56,767 bases of DNA. Source: Acidimicrobiia bacterium. GTDB taxonomy: Bacteria > Actinomycetota > Acidimicrobiia > Spongiisociales > Spongiisociaceae. Below the pieces are notes generated by a model. The model did no database searches and was not told the origin of the DNA. It saw only the letters and a list, made by a program, of their open reading frames with translations. Location: NCBI GenBank assembly GCA_009841105.1, contig VXMM01000053.1, positions 1 through 56,767 of the forward strand, in the 5' to 3' direction. Of the stretch, positions 1-8,399 are shown piece by piece. A program made the position numbers and the translations under genes. Numbering within the stretch: the stretch's first letter is position 1; the number at the start of each line of letters is the position of its first letter.

Positions 1-318
<318 letters not shown>

Positions 319-1077
319 CTATATGATCCTCGCCGCTTCGAGGAACTCCACGATCCGGAGGTGACCGGTACCGCCGTCCTCCACCACCTCGCCGGCTTGC
401 CGCTCCGGTGCCGGCACCACCGAGACGACCCGCTGGCCGGGGTCTCCCGAGACGGACAGGTCGGCCGCGGTCAGGCTATCGACCGGTTTGTTCCTGGCCG
501 CCATGATTCCCCTGAAGGTGGGATAACGGGGCTCAACGGCCCCTGCGGTGACCGACAGGACGGCCGGAAGCGGCGACAGGACCACATCGAAGCCGGATGC
601 GGTCTGGCGCTCGATGCGAAGGTCGGGTCCGTCCAGCTCCACCCGCCGGGCGAAGGTCAGCGCCGGCACCCCCAGCAGTTCGGCCGTCATCTGGGGCACC
701 ACGCCGGAGTAGCCGTCGGTGGACTCGACGCCTGTGACAAGGACGTCGAATCCTTCGCGGCGGGCGGCGGCGGCCAGGACCTTGGCAGTGGTCAGGGCAT
801 CGCTGTCCTCCAGGGTGGGGTCGTCGACGAGGACGGCCTTGCCGGCCCCCATGGCCAAGGCTTGGCGGATCCCCTGCATGGTGCCGGTCGGACCCATGGA
901 CAGGAGGGTCACCATCCCGTCGGCCTGTTCCGCCAGCTGGAGACCTACCTCGATCCCGTACCGATCCGTGTCGTCCAGCACCTGCTCCGGGGGTCTGACC
1001 AGGCGGCTGGTGACCGGATCAAGCGACGATGGGGAGGCCGGATCCGGTATCTGCTTCACGCACACCAGTACCTGCAT
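319..1077 (-). CDS. etfB: Electron transfer flavoprotein beta subunit
   Basis: EtfB pairs with EtfA to form the soluble electron carrier and binds AMP. The 252-residue product is the usual family length. It begins MQVLVCVKQIPDP, the classic EtfB N-terminus (VxVKxxPD), and contains the AMP-site region GVESTDGYSG with VVPQMTAELLGVPALTF (about residues 116-140), close to the family's 'D-x-x-x-G-Q-V-x-P-x-x-A-x-x-L-G' signature. It is followed without a gap by etfA, so the two are translated as one unit. A -10-like TAGGAT lies about 40 bases upstream (1117-1122, minus strand), and an AGGAG ribosome-binding site stands about 10 bases before the ATG. No acyl-CoA dehydrogenase is visible to name its electron donor. 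Confidence 0.93.
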   Translation of the reverse strand: MQVLVCVKQIPDPASPSSLDPVTSRLVRPPEQVLDDTDRYGIEVGLQLAEQADGMVTLLSMGPTGTMQGIRQALAMGAGKAVLVDDPTLEDSDALTTAKVLAAAARREGFDVLVTGVESTDGYSGVVPQMTAELLGVPALTFARRVELDGPDLRIERQTASGFDVVLSPLPAVLSVTAGAVEPRYPTFRGIMAARNKPVDSLTAADLSVSGDPGQRVVSVVPAPERQAGEVVEDGGTGHLRIVEFLEAARII

Positions 1078-1121
1078 TACGTATGAACTCCTGACGACCC
1101 TGCCTGAGACGGGCTGATCCT

Positions 1122-1240
1122 AGTGGTCTGCCTGCGGAATGGCGGCGTGGTATGGCGTCGGCAGCGGTGTTCCTCGCAAGGCCCGCTGATGAAGGCGTAC
1201 CCGCAGCCGTACGTTGAGGAAGCTGAACGCCGCGACAGGG
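1122..1240 (+). repeat. MITE-like repeat, copy 1 (partial)
   Basis: This stretch between etfB and deoA aligns with the reverse complement of 3630-3749. Shared exact blocks include GAAGGCGTACCCGCAG (16 bases), GTACGTTGAGGA (12) and CGGCAGCGG (9), with substitutions and one small gap between them. By eye roughly three quarters of positions match. The left end resembles the 13-base terminal repeat of copy 2 (GTGGTC..CTG); the right end is lost just before the deoA stop codon. It is a diverged, truncated copy. It can be translated over its length, but I do not think it is a gene. Confidence 0.7.
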
Positions 1241-1248
1241 CGCGGCCT

Positions 1249-2547
1249 TCAGCTCACGGTCTCCAGGATCAGCGGTTGCCGATCCGGCTGGAGATCGCTG
1301 ATGACGTAGGCTCGCTCGACGAGGTCCGAGGCCCGGCCGGCGAGGGCGGGATCGTTGAAGCGAAGGGTGGCCAGCACATCACCCCTCCTTACCTCATGAC
1401 CCACCTTGGCGGACAGCGTGACACCCACCCCGTGATCTATCCGATCCTCCATGGTCTGGCGGCCGGCCCCGAGGCTCATCGCTGCCAGCCCGATGTCGCG
1501 AGCGTCGATGGACGTGACGTAACCGTCGCCGGTTGTCCGGATCCTCCGGGCGTGAGCCGCGCTAGGAAGCCTCTCAGGTTGCTCCACCACCCTAGGATCG
1601 CCTCCCTGGGCCCTGATCATCTCGGCCAGCTTCGCCAGCCCGGCGCCGGACTCCAGGCTCCGCTCGATCCGGTGAGCGGCGCCGTCCACTCCTGCCGCCT
1701 CCAGCATGTTGACGCCGAGGGTCCTCACCAGCAAGGCGAGATCGGCCGGACCCCCACCGCGCAACACGGCAATCGCCTCGACGACCTCGTTGGCGTTGCC
1801 CACCTCCAGCCCGAGTGGCTCGTCCATGCCGGTCAGCAGCGCCCTGGTAGCGACACCATGGGACCGGCCGATCCCGACCATGGTCCTGGCGAGACGGCGC
1901 GCGTCCTCGACGGTTTCCATGAAGGCGCCCGCCCCAACCTTGATGTCCAGCACCAGCGCGTCAAGGCCCTCGACCAGCTTCTTGGACATGATCGAGGAAC
2001 TGATGAGTGGTATGGAGGACACCGTGGCAGTGCTGTCCCGAAGGGCGTAGAGGATCCGGTCGGCCGGAACGATCCGATCGGACTGGCCGGCGATGATCAC
2101 CCCGTGCCGGGTGGCTATCCGTCCGAACTCTTTGGGGCTGAGGGCGGTCCGAAAGCCCCGGATCGACTCCAGCTTGTCGAGGGTTCCTCCGGTGTGTCCC
2201 AGACCCCGACCCGACATCATCGGTACGGTCACCCCGCAGGCGGCCACCAGCGGCGCCAGCGAGAGGCTCACCTTGTCGCCCACCCCGCCTGTCGAGTGCT
2301 TGTCGACCTTGGGCACGGCGGACGGAATACTCAGGCGTTCTCCGGATTCGATCATAGCGGAGGTCAGCGTGGCCAACTCAGGGACAGACATACCGCGGAA
2401 GTAGATGGCCATGAGCATGGCGGCTGCCTGGTAGTCGGGAATCGTGCGGCGTACCACGCCGGCTACGAAGTCCCGGATGTCCTCGGCTTCCAGCTCGCCG
2501 CCGTTGCGCTTGTGGCGGATCGCTTCCCGGACACTCCGCCCGCTCAT
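1249..2547 (-). CDS. deoA: Thymidine / pyrimidine-nucleoside phosphorylase
   Basis: Catalyses reversible phosphorolysis of thymidine (and possibly uridine) to the free base and (deoxy)ribose-1-phosphate, in cytoplasmic pyrimidine salvage. The 432-residue protein has the family layout: an N-terminal helical domain (IRHKRNGGELEAEDIRDFV), then the phosphate/nucleoside-binding signature KVDKHSTGGVGDKVSLSLAP and SGRGLGHTGGTLDKLESI, and a C-terminal alpha/beta domain. The ATG at 2547 is chosen because MSGRSVREAIRHKR is the normal family start; 44 further codons are open upstream but overlap the preceding gene. The start overlaps the stop of the alkyltransferase-like gene by four bases (ATGA), so it is translationally coupled. 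Sequence alone cannot separate thymidine phosphorylase from the broader pyrimidine-nucleoside enzyme. Confidence 0.93.
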   Translation of the reverse strand: MSGRSVREAIRHKRNGGELEAEDIRDFVAGVVRRTIPDYQAAAMLMAIYFRGMSVPELATLTSAMIESGERLSIPSAVPKVDKHSTGGVGDKVSLSLAPLVAACGVTVPMMSGRGLGHTGGTLDKLESIRGFRTALSPKEFGRIATRHGVIIAGQSDRIVPADRILYALRDSTATVSSIPLISSSIMSKKLVEGLDALVLDIKVGAGAFMETVEDARRLARTMVGIGRSHGVATRALLTGMDEPLGLEVGNANEVVEAIAVLRGGGPADLALLVRTLGVNMLEAAGVDGAAHRIERSLESGAGLAKLAEMIRAQGGDPRVVEQPERLPSAAHARRIRTTGDGYVTSIDARDIGLAAMSLGAGRQTMEDRIDHGVGVTLSAKVGHEVRRGDVLATLRFNDPALAGRASDLVERAYVISDLQPDRQPLILETVS

Positions 2548-2855
2548 CCCGACCCTCCCTCGTACGGCCGCATGACCCGGTTGTGCCGGATCGCCTGCCC
2601 TTCGCGGGCCAGCCGGCGGGCATGTTCCTCCTCCAGCCCCGGGACGAGCCGGCCCTCTTTCGTCACCACCCGCCACCATGGCAGGCCGTCCGAGTGCGCC
2701 AGTATCCGTCCGACAGCTCGGGCGGCGCCCGCCCGGCCGGCGTCAGCCGCGATCTCGCCGTAGGTGGCTAACTCGCCCTCAGCGAGCCTCTCGACTGCGA
2801 AGTAGACACGCTCGGAGAACGTCCGCCCGTCACCCTCGACGGGAAGGCTGCTCAC
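2544..2855 (-). CDS. Alkyltransferase-like (ATL) DNA-damage recognition protein, MGMT family
   Basis: A 103-residue homologue of the DNA-binding domain of O6-alkylguanine-DNA alkyltransferase. The active-site Pro-Cys-His-Arg-Val of true transferases is replaced by PWWRVV (about residues 59-64). The acceptor cysteine is therefore absent, as in ATL proteins, which bind alkylated guanine and hand it to nucleotide excision repair. The helix-turn-helix region (LATYGEIAADAG..ARAVGRIL) is intact. The start is GTG at 2855; it overlaps the upp stop by four bases (GTGA), and its own stop overlaps the deoA start. Sitting between two pyrimidine-salvage genes is unusual for a repair protein. It may simply be co-transcribed housekeeping. 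Confidence 0.85.
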   Translation of the reverse strand: MSSLPVEGDGRTFSERVYFAVERLAEGELATYGEIAADAGRAGAARAVGRILAHSDGLPWWRVVTKEGRLVPGLEEEHARRLAREGQAIRHNRVMRPYEGGSG

Positions 2856-3475
2856 GGGGGTGTATCGAAGAGCCGGTCGCCCATGTCACCCAGCCCCGGC
2901 ACGATGAAGAAGTCATCGTCCAGGCGGGAGTCGATGGCGGCGGTGACCACCTCCACATCGGGATGCTCGCGTTCCATCCGGGCGGCGCCCTCCGGTGCGG
3001 CCACCACGCATAGGGCTACGACGTGCGTCGCTCCGGCCTCCTTGACCCGCGCCACGGCCCAGCCCAGCGAGCCACCCGTGGCGAGCATCGGCTCCAGGAC
3101 CAGGACGGTGCGGTCCCGCAGTTCAGGGAACTTGGTGTAGTAGGCCATGGGCCGGGCGGTCTCCTCATCCCGCTGGACTCCTGCGTATCCGATCGCCACG
3201 TCGGGCACCAGGTGCACCACCGCATCGATCAGTCCCAATCCGGCCCGGAGTACGGCGACCGCCACGAGCGGCCGGGCGGGTCGGTACCCGGTGGCCGGCG
3301 CTAGAGGTGTGTCGAGGCCGTATTCGGTCTCGGTCAACTTCGATGTGGCCTCCAGGGTGAGGATGTAGGAGAGGCGGCGGGCAGCCCGGCGGAACTCGGC
3401 CGACCCGGTCGTCCGGTCGCGGAGAATGCTCAGGTAGTGGCGGCTCAGTGGGTGGTCTACGACGGTGATTGCCAA
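2852..3475 (-). CDS. upp: Uracil phosphoribosyltransferase
   Basis: Converts uracil plus PRPP to UMP in the cytoplasm. The 207-residue length matches the family (about 208). Landmarks are VLRAGLGLIDAV (about 74-85), the PRPP-binding loop VLEPMLATGGS (about 130-140) and the C-terminal uracil-binding segment IVPGLGDMGDRLF. The start appears to be TTG at 3475, preceded by GGAAGGGA about six bases upstream; no ATG is available in frame nearby. It is the first gene of the upp-ATL-deoA operon, whose members overlap by four bases each, so uracil released by the phosphorylase can be recaptured by the product of the first gene. The MITE-like repeat lies directly upstream. Confidence 0.95.
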   Translation of the reverse strand: MAITVVDHPLSRHYLSILRDRTTGSAEFRRAARRLSYILTLEATSKLTETEYGLDTPLAPATGYRPARPLVAVAVLRAGLGLIDAVVHLVPDVAIGYAGVQRDEETARPMAYYTKFPELRDRTVLVLEPMLATGGSLGWAVARVKEAGATHVVALCVVAAPEGAARMEREHPDVEVVTAAIDSRLDDDFFIVPGLGDMGDRLFDTPP

Positions 3476-3540
3476 TGGGTTTCCCTTCCGAACGGCGCCC
3501 GGGCAACCTCGTTGCCGGTGTCGGGAGGATACCCCGACGA

Positions 3541-3826
3541 GTCAGTTGTTAGTCAGTAGTTGTTAGTTGCTGGTTTCTAGTTGATCGTGGTCGGTCTGCG
3601 TTGCGGCGGCGTGCTCTGGACCGCCATCGACGCCCCTGGCTGCGTCCTGCCTCCTCAACGTACCCTGCGGGTACGCCTTCGTCAGCAGTCCTTGCCATAG
3701 ACGCCGCTGCCGGCGCCACGTCCCACCGCCACCCCACAGACCGACCACGGGGCCGCGATAACAAACAAGCGCTCATAGCGTGAACACGTCCTAGTACTAC
3801 AAGCTGGGAACTAGAAACCGACTAGT
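3541..3826. repeat. Short TAGT/ACTAG minisatellites and 11-base inverted repeat around the MITE
   Basis: GGTTTCTAGTT (3572-3582) and AACTAGAAACC (3809-3819) form an 11-base perfect inverted repeat outside the 13-base repeats of the MITE-like element. The left flank (3543-3582) is a degenerate run of TAGTTGT/TAGTCAG-type units, and the right flank repeats CTAGTAC/CTAGAAACCGACTAG. Nested inverted repeats suggest insertion of one repeat inside another, or a large cruciform. No gene is present in 3476-3861 apart from these repeats. Confidence 0.55.
3586..3749 (-). mobile_element. MITE-like element with 13-base terminal inverted repeats (copy 2)
   Basis: The left end CGTGGTCGGTCTG (3586-3598) and the right end CAGACCGACCACG (3737-3749) are perfect 13-base inverted repeats bounding 164 bases with no transposase. 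Inside is a perfect hairpin CGTACCC-GCA-GGGTACG and the segment shared with copy 1 at 1122-1240, in opposite orientation. No convincing target-site duplication is seen. It fills most of the 386-base gap between upp and ffh. It could be a miniature transposable element or a structured repetitive intergenic sequence; small ORFs inside are not credible genes. Confidence 0.6.
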
Positions 3827-3861
3827 TTGTCTCCAGCAGCCCGACAAGGAGATCCGCTCCG

Positions 3862-5331
3862 GTGTTCGAGTCTCTGACAGACCGATTCGAGGTGACCTTC
3901 GATCGCATCCGAGGCCGGGGCCGTCTGAGCGAGCGCCAGGTCGACGAAACCCTGGGTGAGGTGCGCCTAGCCCTGCTCGAGGCGGACGTCAACCAGGAGG
4001 TTGCCAACCGCCTGCTCGATCGGATCCGGGTTCGAGCGGTCGGCGCCGAGGTGATCAAGAGCGTCACGCCCGGCCATCAGGTGGTAAAGATCGTCCACGA
4101 GTCCCTCCTCGAGACGCTGGGGAGCGAGGCCGTACCCCTGGTCACAACCGGCAGGAAGCCAATCACCACGCTGGTGGTCGGGCTCCAGGGCTCGGGCAAG
4201 ACCACTACCGCCGCCAAGCTGGCCCACCACTACCTGCGCTCCGGGAAGAGCGTTCTGATGGTGGCGGCCGATCTGGCGCGTCCCGGAGCGGTGGAACAGC
4301 TCCAACAGTTGGGTGAACGAATCGGCGTCCCCGTGTTCGGCGGTGGTCGGGGAAACCCGGTATCCGTGGTGAGGAACGCGCTGCGGCAGGCCGACCGGGA
4401 GGGTCTCGATGCGGTGGTGGTGGACACCGCCGGTCGTCTCCAGATCGACCGGACCCTGATGACCGAATTGGGCGCTATGGCTCGCGCCGCTTCGCCCCAT
4501 GAGGTGCTGCTGGTGCTGGACGCCATGACCGGTCAGGAATCGGTGGCGGTGGCCAGAGGTTTCTCGGAGCACATCGATCTGACGGGTGTGGTGCTCTCGA
4601 AACTCGACAGCGATGCTCGCGGTGGTGCGGCCATCTCGGTACGGGAGGCAACCGGCTACCCGATCAAGCTGGTCGGTACGGGTGAGGGGCCCCGCGACCT
4701 CGAGGTGTTCCACCCGGAGCGGATGGCGTCCCGCATTCTGGGCATGGGAGACGTACTGACCCTGATCGAGAGGGCTGAGGAAGCCGTCGACCAGCAGCAG
4801 GCAGCCGACATGGCCCAGCGCCTGCTACGGGCCGAGTTCACGCTTGATGATTACATCGAACAGGTGAAGAGCCTGCGCCGGATGGGGTCGGTTGGGGAGC
4901 TACTTGGTATGATCCCCGGTGCGCGCCCCGCTCTGGCGGACGCGCAGGCGGTAGATCGTGAGGTTCGCCGCTCGGAGGCGATCATCTGCTCGATGACCCC
5001 CGCCGAACGTGTAAACCCCAAGGTCATCGACGGCAGTCGCAGGCGCAGGATCGCCCTGGGTTCGGGAACTTCTGTTCAGGATGTGACCGGTCTGGTGCGG
5101 CAGTTCAACCAGATGCGCTCCATGTTCCAGTCACTGTCCGGGGGCAAGACCGGGATGGCCTTCCCAGGCATGCGCGGCGGGTTCCCAGGAATACCGTCCG
5201 GCGGCCTGCCGGGTGGTCTACCCGGTCGGGCGATGCCAGGTGCGGGTGGCCGGGCTCGCCGCCGCCCGGCGGGCAGGCCGAAGAAGAAACCGAGAACTCC
5301 GAAGAAGCTTCAGAAGAAGAAAAAGAGGTGA
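3862..5331 (+). CDS. ffh: Signal recognition particle protein (SRP54 GTPase)
   Basis: Ffh binds 4.5S RNA and nascent signal sequences and delivers ribosomes to FtsY at the membrane. The 489-residue protein shows an N-terminal four-helix domain. The G domain has P-loop GLQGSGKTTTAAKL (about 107-120), VVDTAGRLQ (about 187-195) and SKLDSDARGGAA (about 246), where TKLD is usual. The methionine-rich M domain carries GELLGMIPG. The tail is glycine/proline-rich and ends in a lysine-rich stretch (KKKPRTPKKLQKKKKR), longer than in many relatives. The start is GTG at 3862 with AAGGAG about nine bases upstream. It is followed after three bases by rpsP, so ffh-rpsP-khpA-rimM form one transcription unit. 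Confidence 0.97.
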   Translation: MFESLTDRFEVTFDRIRGRGRLSERQVDETLGEVRLALLEADVNQEVANRLLDRIRVRAVGAEVIKSVTPGHQVVKIVHESLLETLGSEAVPLVTTGRKPITTLVVGLQGSGKTTTAAKLAHHYLRSGKSVLMVAADLARPGAVEQLQQLGERIGVPVFGGGRGNPVSVVRNALRQADREGLDAVVVDTAGRLQIDRTLMTELGAMARAASPHEVLLVLDAMTGQESVAVARGFSEHIDLTGVVLSKLDSDARGGAAISVREATGYPIKLVGTGEGPRDLEVFHPERMASRILGMGDVLTLIERAEEAVDQQQAADMAQRLLRAEFTLDDYIEQVKSLRRMGSVGELLGMIPGARPALADAQAVDREVRRSEAIICSMTPAERVNPKVIDGSRRRRIALGSGTSVQDVTGLVRQFNQMRSMFQSLSGGKTGMAFPGMRGGFPGIPSGGLPGGLPGRAMPGAGGRARRRPAGRPKKKPRTPKKLQKKKKR

Positions 5332-5334
5332 CGA

Positions 5335-5772
5335 ATGGCGGTGAGGATCCGCCTCAGGCGTATGGGTAAGAAGAAGCAGCCGACCTACCGGGTTGTGGTG
5401 GCTGATGCGCGATCCCCCAGGGACGGCCGCATCATCGAGTCGATCGGTCGCTATGACCCGCGCGGGGAACCTTCGTTGGTGGAGATCGACAACGAGCGGG
5501 CCCGGTACTGGCTGGGCACGGGGGCACAACCCACCGAACGCGTACAGAAGCTGCTCGAGATCTCCGGCGCCGTCGCGCAACCGAAGGTGTCCCGGGCGGG
5601 CGTCTACCGTCTCGACGACCCTCCGCCGAGCCCACCCCCCGAGCCCGAAGTCACGGAGTCGCCGGAGGGCGCCGCCGAGCCGGCCGCGGAAGAACCGGCC
5701 GCGGAAGAACCGGCCGTTGCTCCGGAGGAAGATGAATCCTCTGGGGAGGACCAGCAGGAAGGTGCATCATGA
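5335..5772 (+). CDS. rpsP: 30S ribosomal protein S16 with acidic tail
   Basis: S16 is a small-subunit assembly protein. Residues 1-80 are typical ([24 protein letters not shown]... [13 protein letters not shown]). The family is usually 80-90 residues; here about 60 extra residues form a proline/glutamate/alanine-rich acidic tail with the repeated unit AAEEP, encoded by three tandem copies of a 15-base repeat (about 5685-5720). Such tails occur in some actinobacterial S16 proteins and are probably disordered. Its stop overlaps the khpA start (ATGA). Confidence 0.96.
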   Translation: MAVRIRLRRMGKKKQPTYRVVVADARSPRDGRIIESIGRYDPRGEPSLVEIDNERARYWLGTGAQPTERVQKLLEISGAVAQPKVSRAGVYRLDDPPPSPPPEPEVTESPEGAAEPAAEEPAAEEPAVAPEEDESSGEDQQEGAS

Positions 5773-6017
5773 GCGGCGCGATCGTCGAACGGGTGATCCG
5801 GTACGTGGTTACCTCGATCGTTGACGACACGGAGGCCGTCGAGGTCACCATGATCGACCAGGGCGAAGACAGGATGCTCGCCGAGGTGAAGACCGCTCCC
5901 GGCGAGATGGGCCGCGTGATCGGCCGCGGTGGAAGGGTGGCTCGCGCCATCCGTACGGTCGCCCAGGCAGCCGCCGACGAGGAGGGCCTCACCGTGGGGG
6001 TGGAGTTCGTCGACTGA
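5769..6017 (+). CDS. khpA: KH-domain RNA-binding protein KhpA
   Basis: An 82-residue single type II KH domain protein. It begins with an [16 protein letters not shown] segment and carries the RNA-binding [17 protein letters not shown] loop (GxxG at about residues 54-57). KhpA binds RNA with its partner KhpB/Jag in other bacteria and influences cell elongation and division. The ATG overlaps the rpsP stop by four bases. The rpsP-khpA-rimM order is the standard one in Gram-positive genomes. Confidence 0.93.
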   Translation: MSGAIVERVIRYVVTSIVDDTEAVEVTMIDQGEDRMLAEVKTAPGEMGRVIGRGGRVARAIRTVAQAAADEEGLTVGVEFVD

Positions 6018-6102
6018 TCGCCCGGCACGGCTCCGGCGCCGGGAGGAAGTCGCGGTAGGGAGACCGCCAGCGGGCGACGCCGTCCAATCTGCCGGGGAGC
6101 CG

Positions 6103-6597
6103 GTGGTGGTCGGACGGATCGTCGGCCTCCACGGGACGGATGGCGCCGTGCGGATACGGGTCGAGTCCGACGATCCGCAACGCTTCGTGCCACCGGCCCG
6201 GTTTCGCACCGAGCTGCCCGGTGCCCCGCTCCTGGTCCTCAGAGGCATCCGAAACCGCTCTGGGCACCCCATCGCCGAGTTCGCCGGCATCACCTCCGTA
6301 GAGCAGGCGGAGCGCCTGGTCGGAGCGGACCTCCTCATTGACGAGGCGGATCGGAGGGCGCTGGAGTCCGGCGAGTACTGGCCTGATCAGCTGATCGGGC
6401 TGGAGGTGCGGGTCGGATCCTCGACCGTCGGCGTGGTTAACGACCTGATCGAGGCCCCGCAGGACCGACTACTGGTCAGGTGCCATGACGGCTCTGAGGC
6501 CGAGATCCCCTTTGTGGAACCGCTCGTTCCCGAGGTCGATGTGACCGGGGGATGGCTCCGGTTGGACCCTCCCGAAGGCCTTCTCGGTAGTTGGTAG
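6103..6597 (+). CDS. rimM: 16S rRNA processing / 30S maturation factor RimM
   Basis: RimM binds S19 and helps mature the 30S head. The predicted 164 residues show the N-terminal RimM domain beginning VVVGRIVGLHGTDGAVRI and the C-terminal PRC-barrel segment (YWPDQLIGLEV... IPFVEPLVPEVDVTGGWL), the usual family length. I chose GTG at 6103 (6106 is equally possible) because it gives the family N-terminus and sits just after GGGGAG; the frame is open further upstream but has no better start. trmD, which normally follows, is displaced about 5 kb downstream here. Confidence 0.9.
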   Translation: MVVGRIVGLHGTDGAVRIRVESDDPQRFVPPARFRTELPGAPLLVLRGIRNRSGHPIAEFAGITSVEQAERLVGADLLIDEADRRALESGEYWPDQLIGLEVRVGSSTVGVVNDLIEAPQDRLLVRCHDGSEAEIPFVEPLVPEVDVTGGWLRLDPPEGLLGSW

Positions 6598-6610
6598 TGG
6601 CAGCTGCAAA

Positions 6611-8260
6611 CTACTTGTCGAGCAAGGACTTGGCTACCTCGCGAGCCTCGTCGAGGTTCTCCGTGTAGCGGTCCTCAGGTACCCGGCGCAGGACGTCGAA
6701 CGCCTCGAGGCTGGTCTTGGCATTTCCATCCAGGCCCATCACGATGCACTCGGTTTGTTCCGCCAGAGCGGTGTCGATCAGCCTCCCCACCACCTGGGCT
6801 GCACTCGGGTCCACGTATAGGGTCTCGGAGAAGTCGAGGATCACCACCTCGTGTTCTCGAATGTCGAGACCGATCGACCTGGTCATCCGTTTGGCCGAGG
6901 CGACAGTGAACGTTCCTCGCAGCTTGACCAGGCCCACCCGGGCGGAGAACATGTCGAAATCGTCATCGTCCCCGTCGAGGTCGAGGCTGCCGAGGAAGCT
7001 GGTATCGAGCAGGGGAACGGACACGATGCTCTCGAGCTCCAGCAGTTCGAACTGCCGGGCGCTGGTGAGGGCAGCGGCGATCAGGCCGATACCCACCGCC
7101 GTCACCAGGTCCACGAACACGGCGAACCCCAGTGTGATCAGCATGACGAGGAAGTGCTCGCGCTGGATGAAGCGGAACCGGGCAAAGAAGCGCCAGTCGA
7201 TGATGTCGAAGCCCACCTTCGCCAGGATGCCGGCCAGAACGGCGTGGGGGATCCGGTCGACGTAGCGCCCGAGCCCCAGGACCAGGGCCAGGATGATGGT
7301 GGCACAAATCACGCCCGAGACCCGGGTGCGGCCGCCGGCTCGGATGTTGGCCGCGGTGGCCGTGGTGGCGCCGGCGCCGGGGATCGCGCCGATCAACCCG
7401 GCGATGACGTTGCCCATGCCCACGCCGATCAGCTCCCGGTTGGGGTTGTGGTCGTCGCCCGTCATCGAGTCCGCCACCAGGGCGGTGAGGAGGCTGTTGA
7501 TAGAGGCGATGAGAGCGATCGTCAGCGCCGGGAGGGCGGAATCGGCCAGGATGCCGAGGGTAAGCGAGGGCAGGGCGATGCCGGGCAGCCCGGTGGGCAC
7601 CTCACCGATGGTGGGAGCGCCTGTGAATACCGTGAAGCCCAGCACCGTGCCTGCCACCAGCGCTACCACCGAGGTCGGCAGGACTGTCCGGAGCCGTTGG
7701 GGCCAGATGATGCTGACACCGATGGCCGTAGCGCCGAGAACCACGGCGCCGAGGTTGATGTCGGCGAGCGCGGCGGGCCACCCCCGCACCGCCGCCAGCG
7801 GACCACCCAAGGCGGGCTCGGCGCCGAGCAGCGGCAGCGTGGTAACGAACAGGATGATGCCGCCCACACCGGTCGTGAATCCTGATACCACGGGGTAAGG
7901 CGTGTAGGCGATGTAGCTACCGAGCCGCAGCGCACCGATCAGGATCTGGAAGATGCCCGCTAGAACGGCCACGGTGAGGGTCTGGGTCAAGCTCTCGCCG
8001 GTGGAGATGAACACCACGGAGATGGCAACGGCCAGCGGCGCGGTCGGACCCGATATCTGGGTGTTGGTACCTCCGAAGACCGCGGCGAAGAAGCCGACCG
8101 CGATGGTGCCGTACAGTCCGGCGATGGCGCCCAGGCCCGATGCCACCCCGAACGCCAACGACAGGGGCAGAGCAACCACCGCCGCGGTGATGCCTCCGAA
8201 AGCATCATCCCGGAAGTCTGTCAAGGTGTAGTTCCGGAAGCTGCTCAGAGTGTTTTTCAC
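6611..8260 (-). CDS. SulP-family anion transporter with STAS domain
   Basis: Inner-membrane transporter of the SLC26/SulP family; substrates in bacteria include sulfate, bicarbonate and dicarboxylates, and the sequence does not tell which. The 549 residues comprise a hydrophobic N-terminal part with about 10-14 membrane segments (GGITAAVVALPLSLAFGVASG, the SulP signature, about 22-42; GPTAPLAV; AGAIPGAGATTATAANIRAGG-like region near 290) and a C-terminal cytoplasmic STAS domain (from about 430: VGLVKLRGTFTVASA... VILDFSETLYVDPSAAQVVGRL). Start GTG at 8260. It is transcribed opposite to its neighbours and sits between rimM and cofG, where trmD would be expected. Confidence 0.93.
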   Translation of the reverse strand: MKNTLSSFRNYTLTDFRDDAFGGITAAVVALPLSLAFGVASGLGAIAGLYGTIAVGFFAAVFGGTNTQISGPTAPLAVAISVVFISTGESLTQTLTVAVLAGIFQILIGALRLGSYIAYTPYPVVSGFTTGVGGIILFVTTLPLLGAEPALGGPLAAVRGWPAALADINLGAVVLGATAIGVSIIWPQRLRTVLPTSVVALVAGTVLGFTVFTGAPTIGEVPTGLPGIALPSLTLGILADSALPALTIALIASINSLLTALVADSMTGDDHNPNRELIGVGMGNVIAGLIGAIPGAGATTATAANIRAGGRTRVSGVICATIILALVLGLGRYVDRIPHAVLAGILAKVGFDIIDWRFFARFRFIQREHFLVMLITLGFAVFVDLVTAVGIGLIAAALTSARQFELLELESIVSVPLLDTSFLGSLDLDGDDDDFDMFSARVGLVKLRGTFTVASAKRMTRSIGLDIREHEVVILDFSETLYVDPSAAQVVGRLIDTALAEQTECIVMGLDGNAKTSLEAFDVLRRVPEDRYTENLDEAREVAKSLLDK

Positions 8261-8399
8261 GCGCCGTCCACTCTACCTCCGGCCTGCGCGACAGAACGGG
8301 AAAATGATGAGTAGGGGGTCTGGCGCCGGGGGGCCTGATCGGGCGCGAAGGAGCCCGGCCGGAGCCGCCTATCGCCGCCCTCTAAGATCTGTGGCTCGA

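Noticed and set aside
1123-2763. Long plus-strand open frame opposite deoA and the ATL gene
   Set aside because: It is a by-product of GC-rich codon bias in the antisense strand; the minus strand carries the clear phosphorylase motifs, and the plus-strand product has no recognisable pattern.
6590-6620. Terminator between convergent rimM and sulP (GTAGTT..AACTAC)
   Set aside because: The possible stem is only six A/T-containing pairs with a long loop and no T-run, overlapping both gene ends; too weak to list.
6851-7885. 345-codon plus-strand frame inside the SulP gene
   Set aside because: Gly/Asp/His/Gln-rich nonsense composition typical of antisense frames; the SulP/STAS reading on the minus strand is complete.
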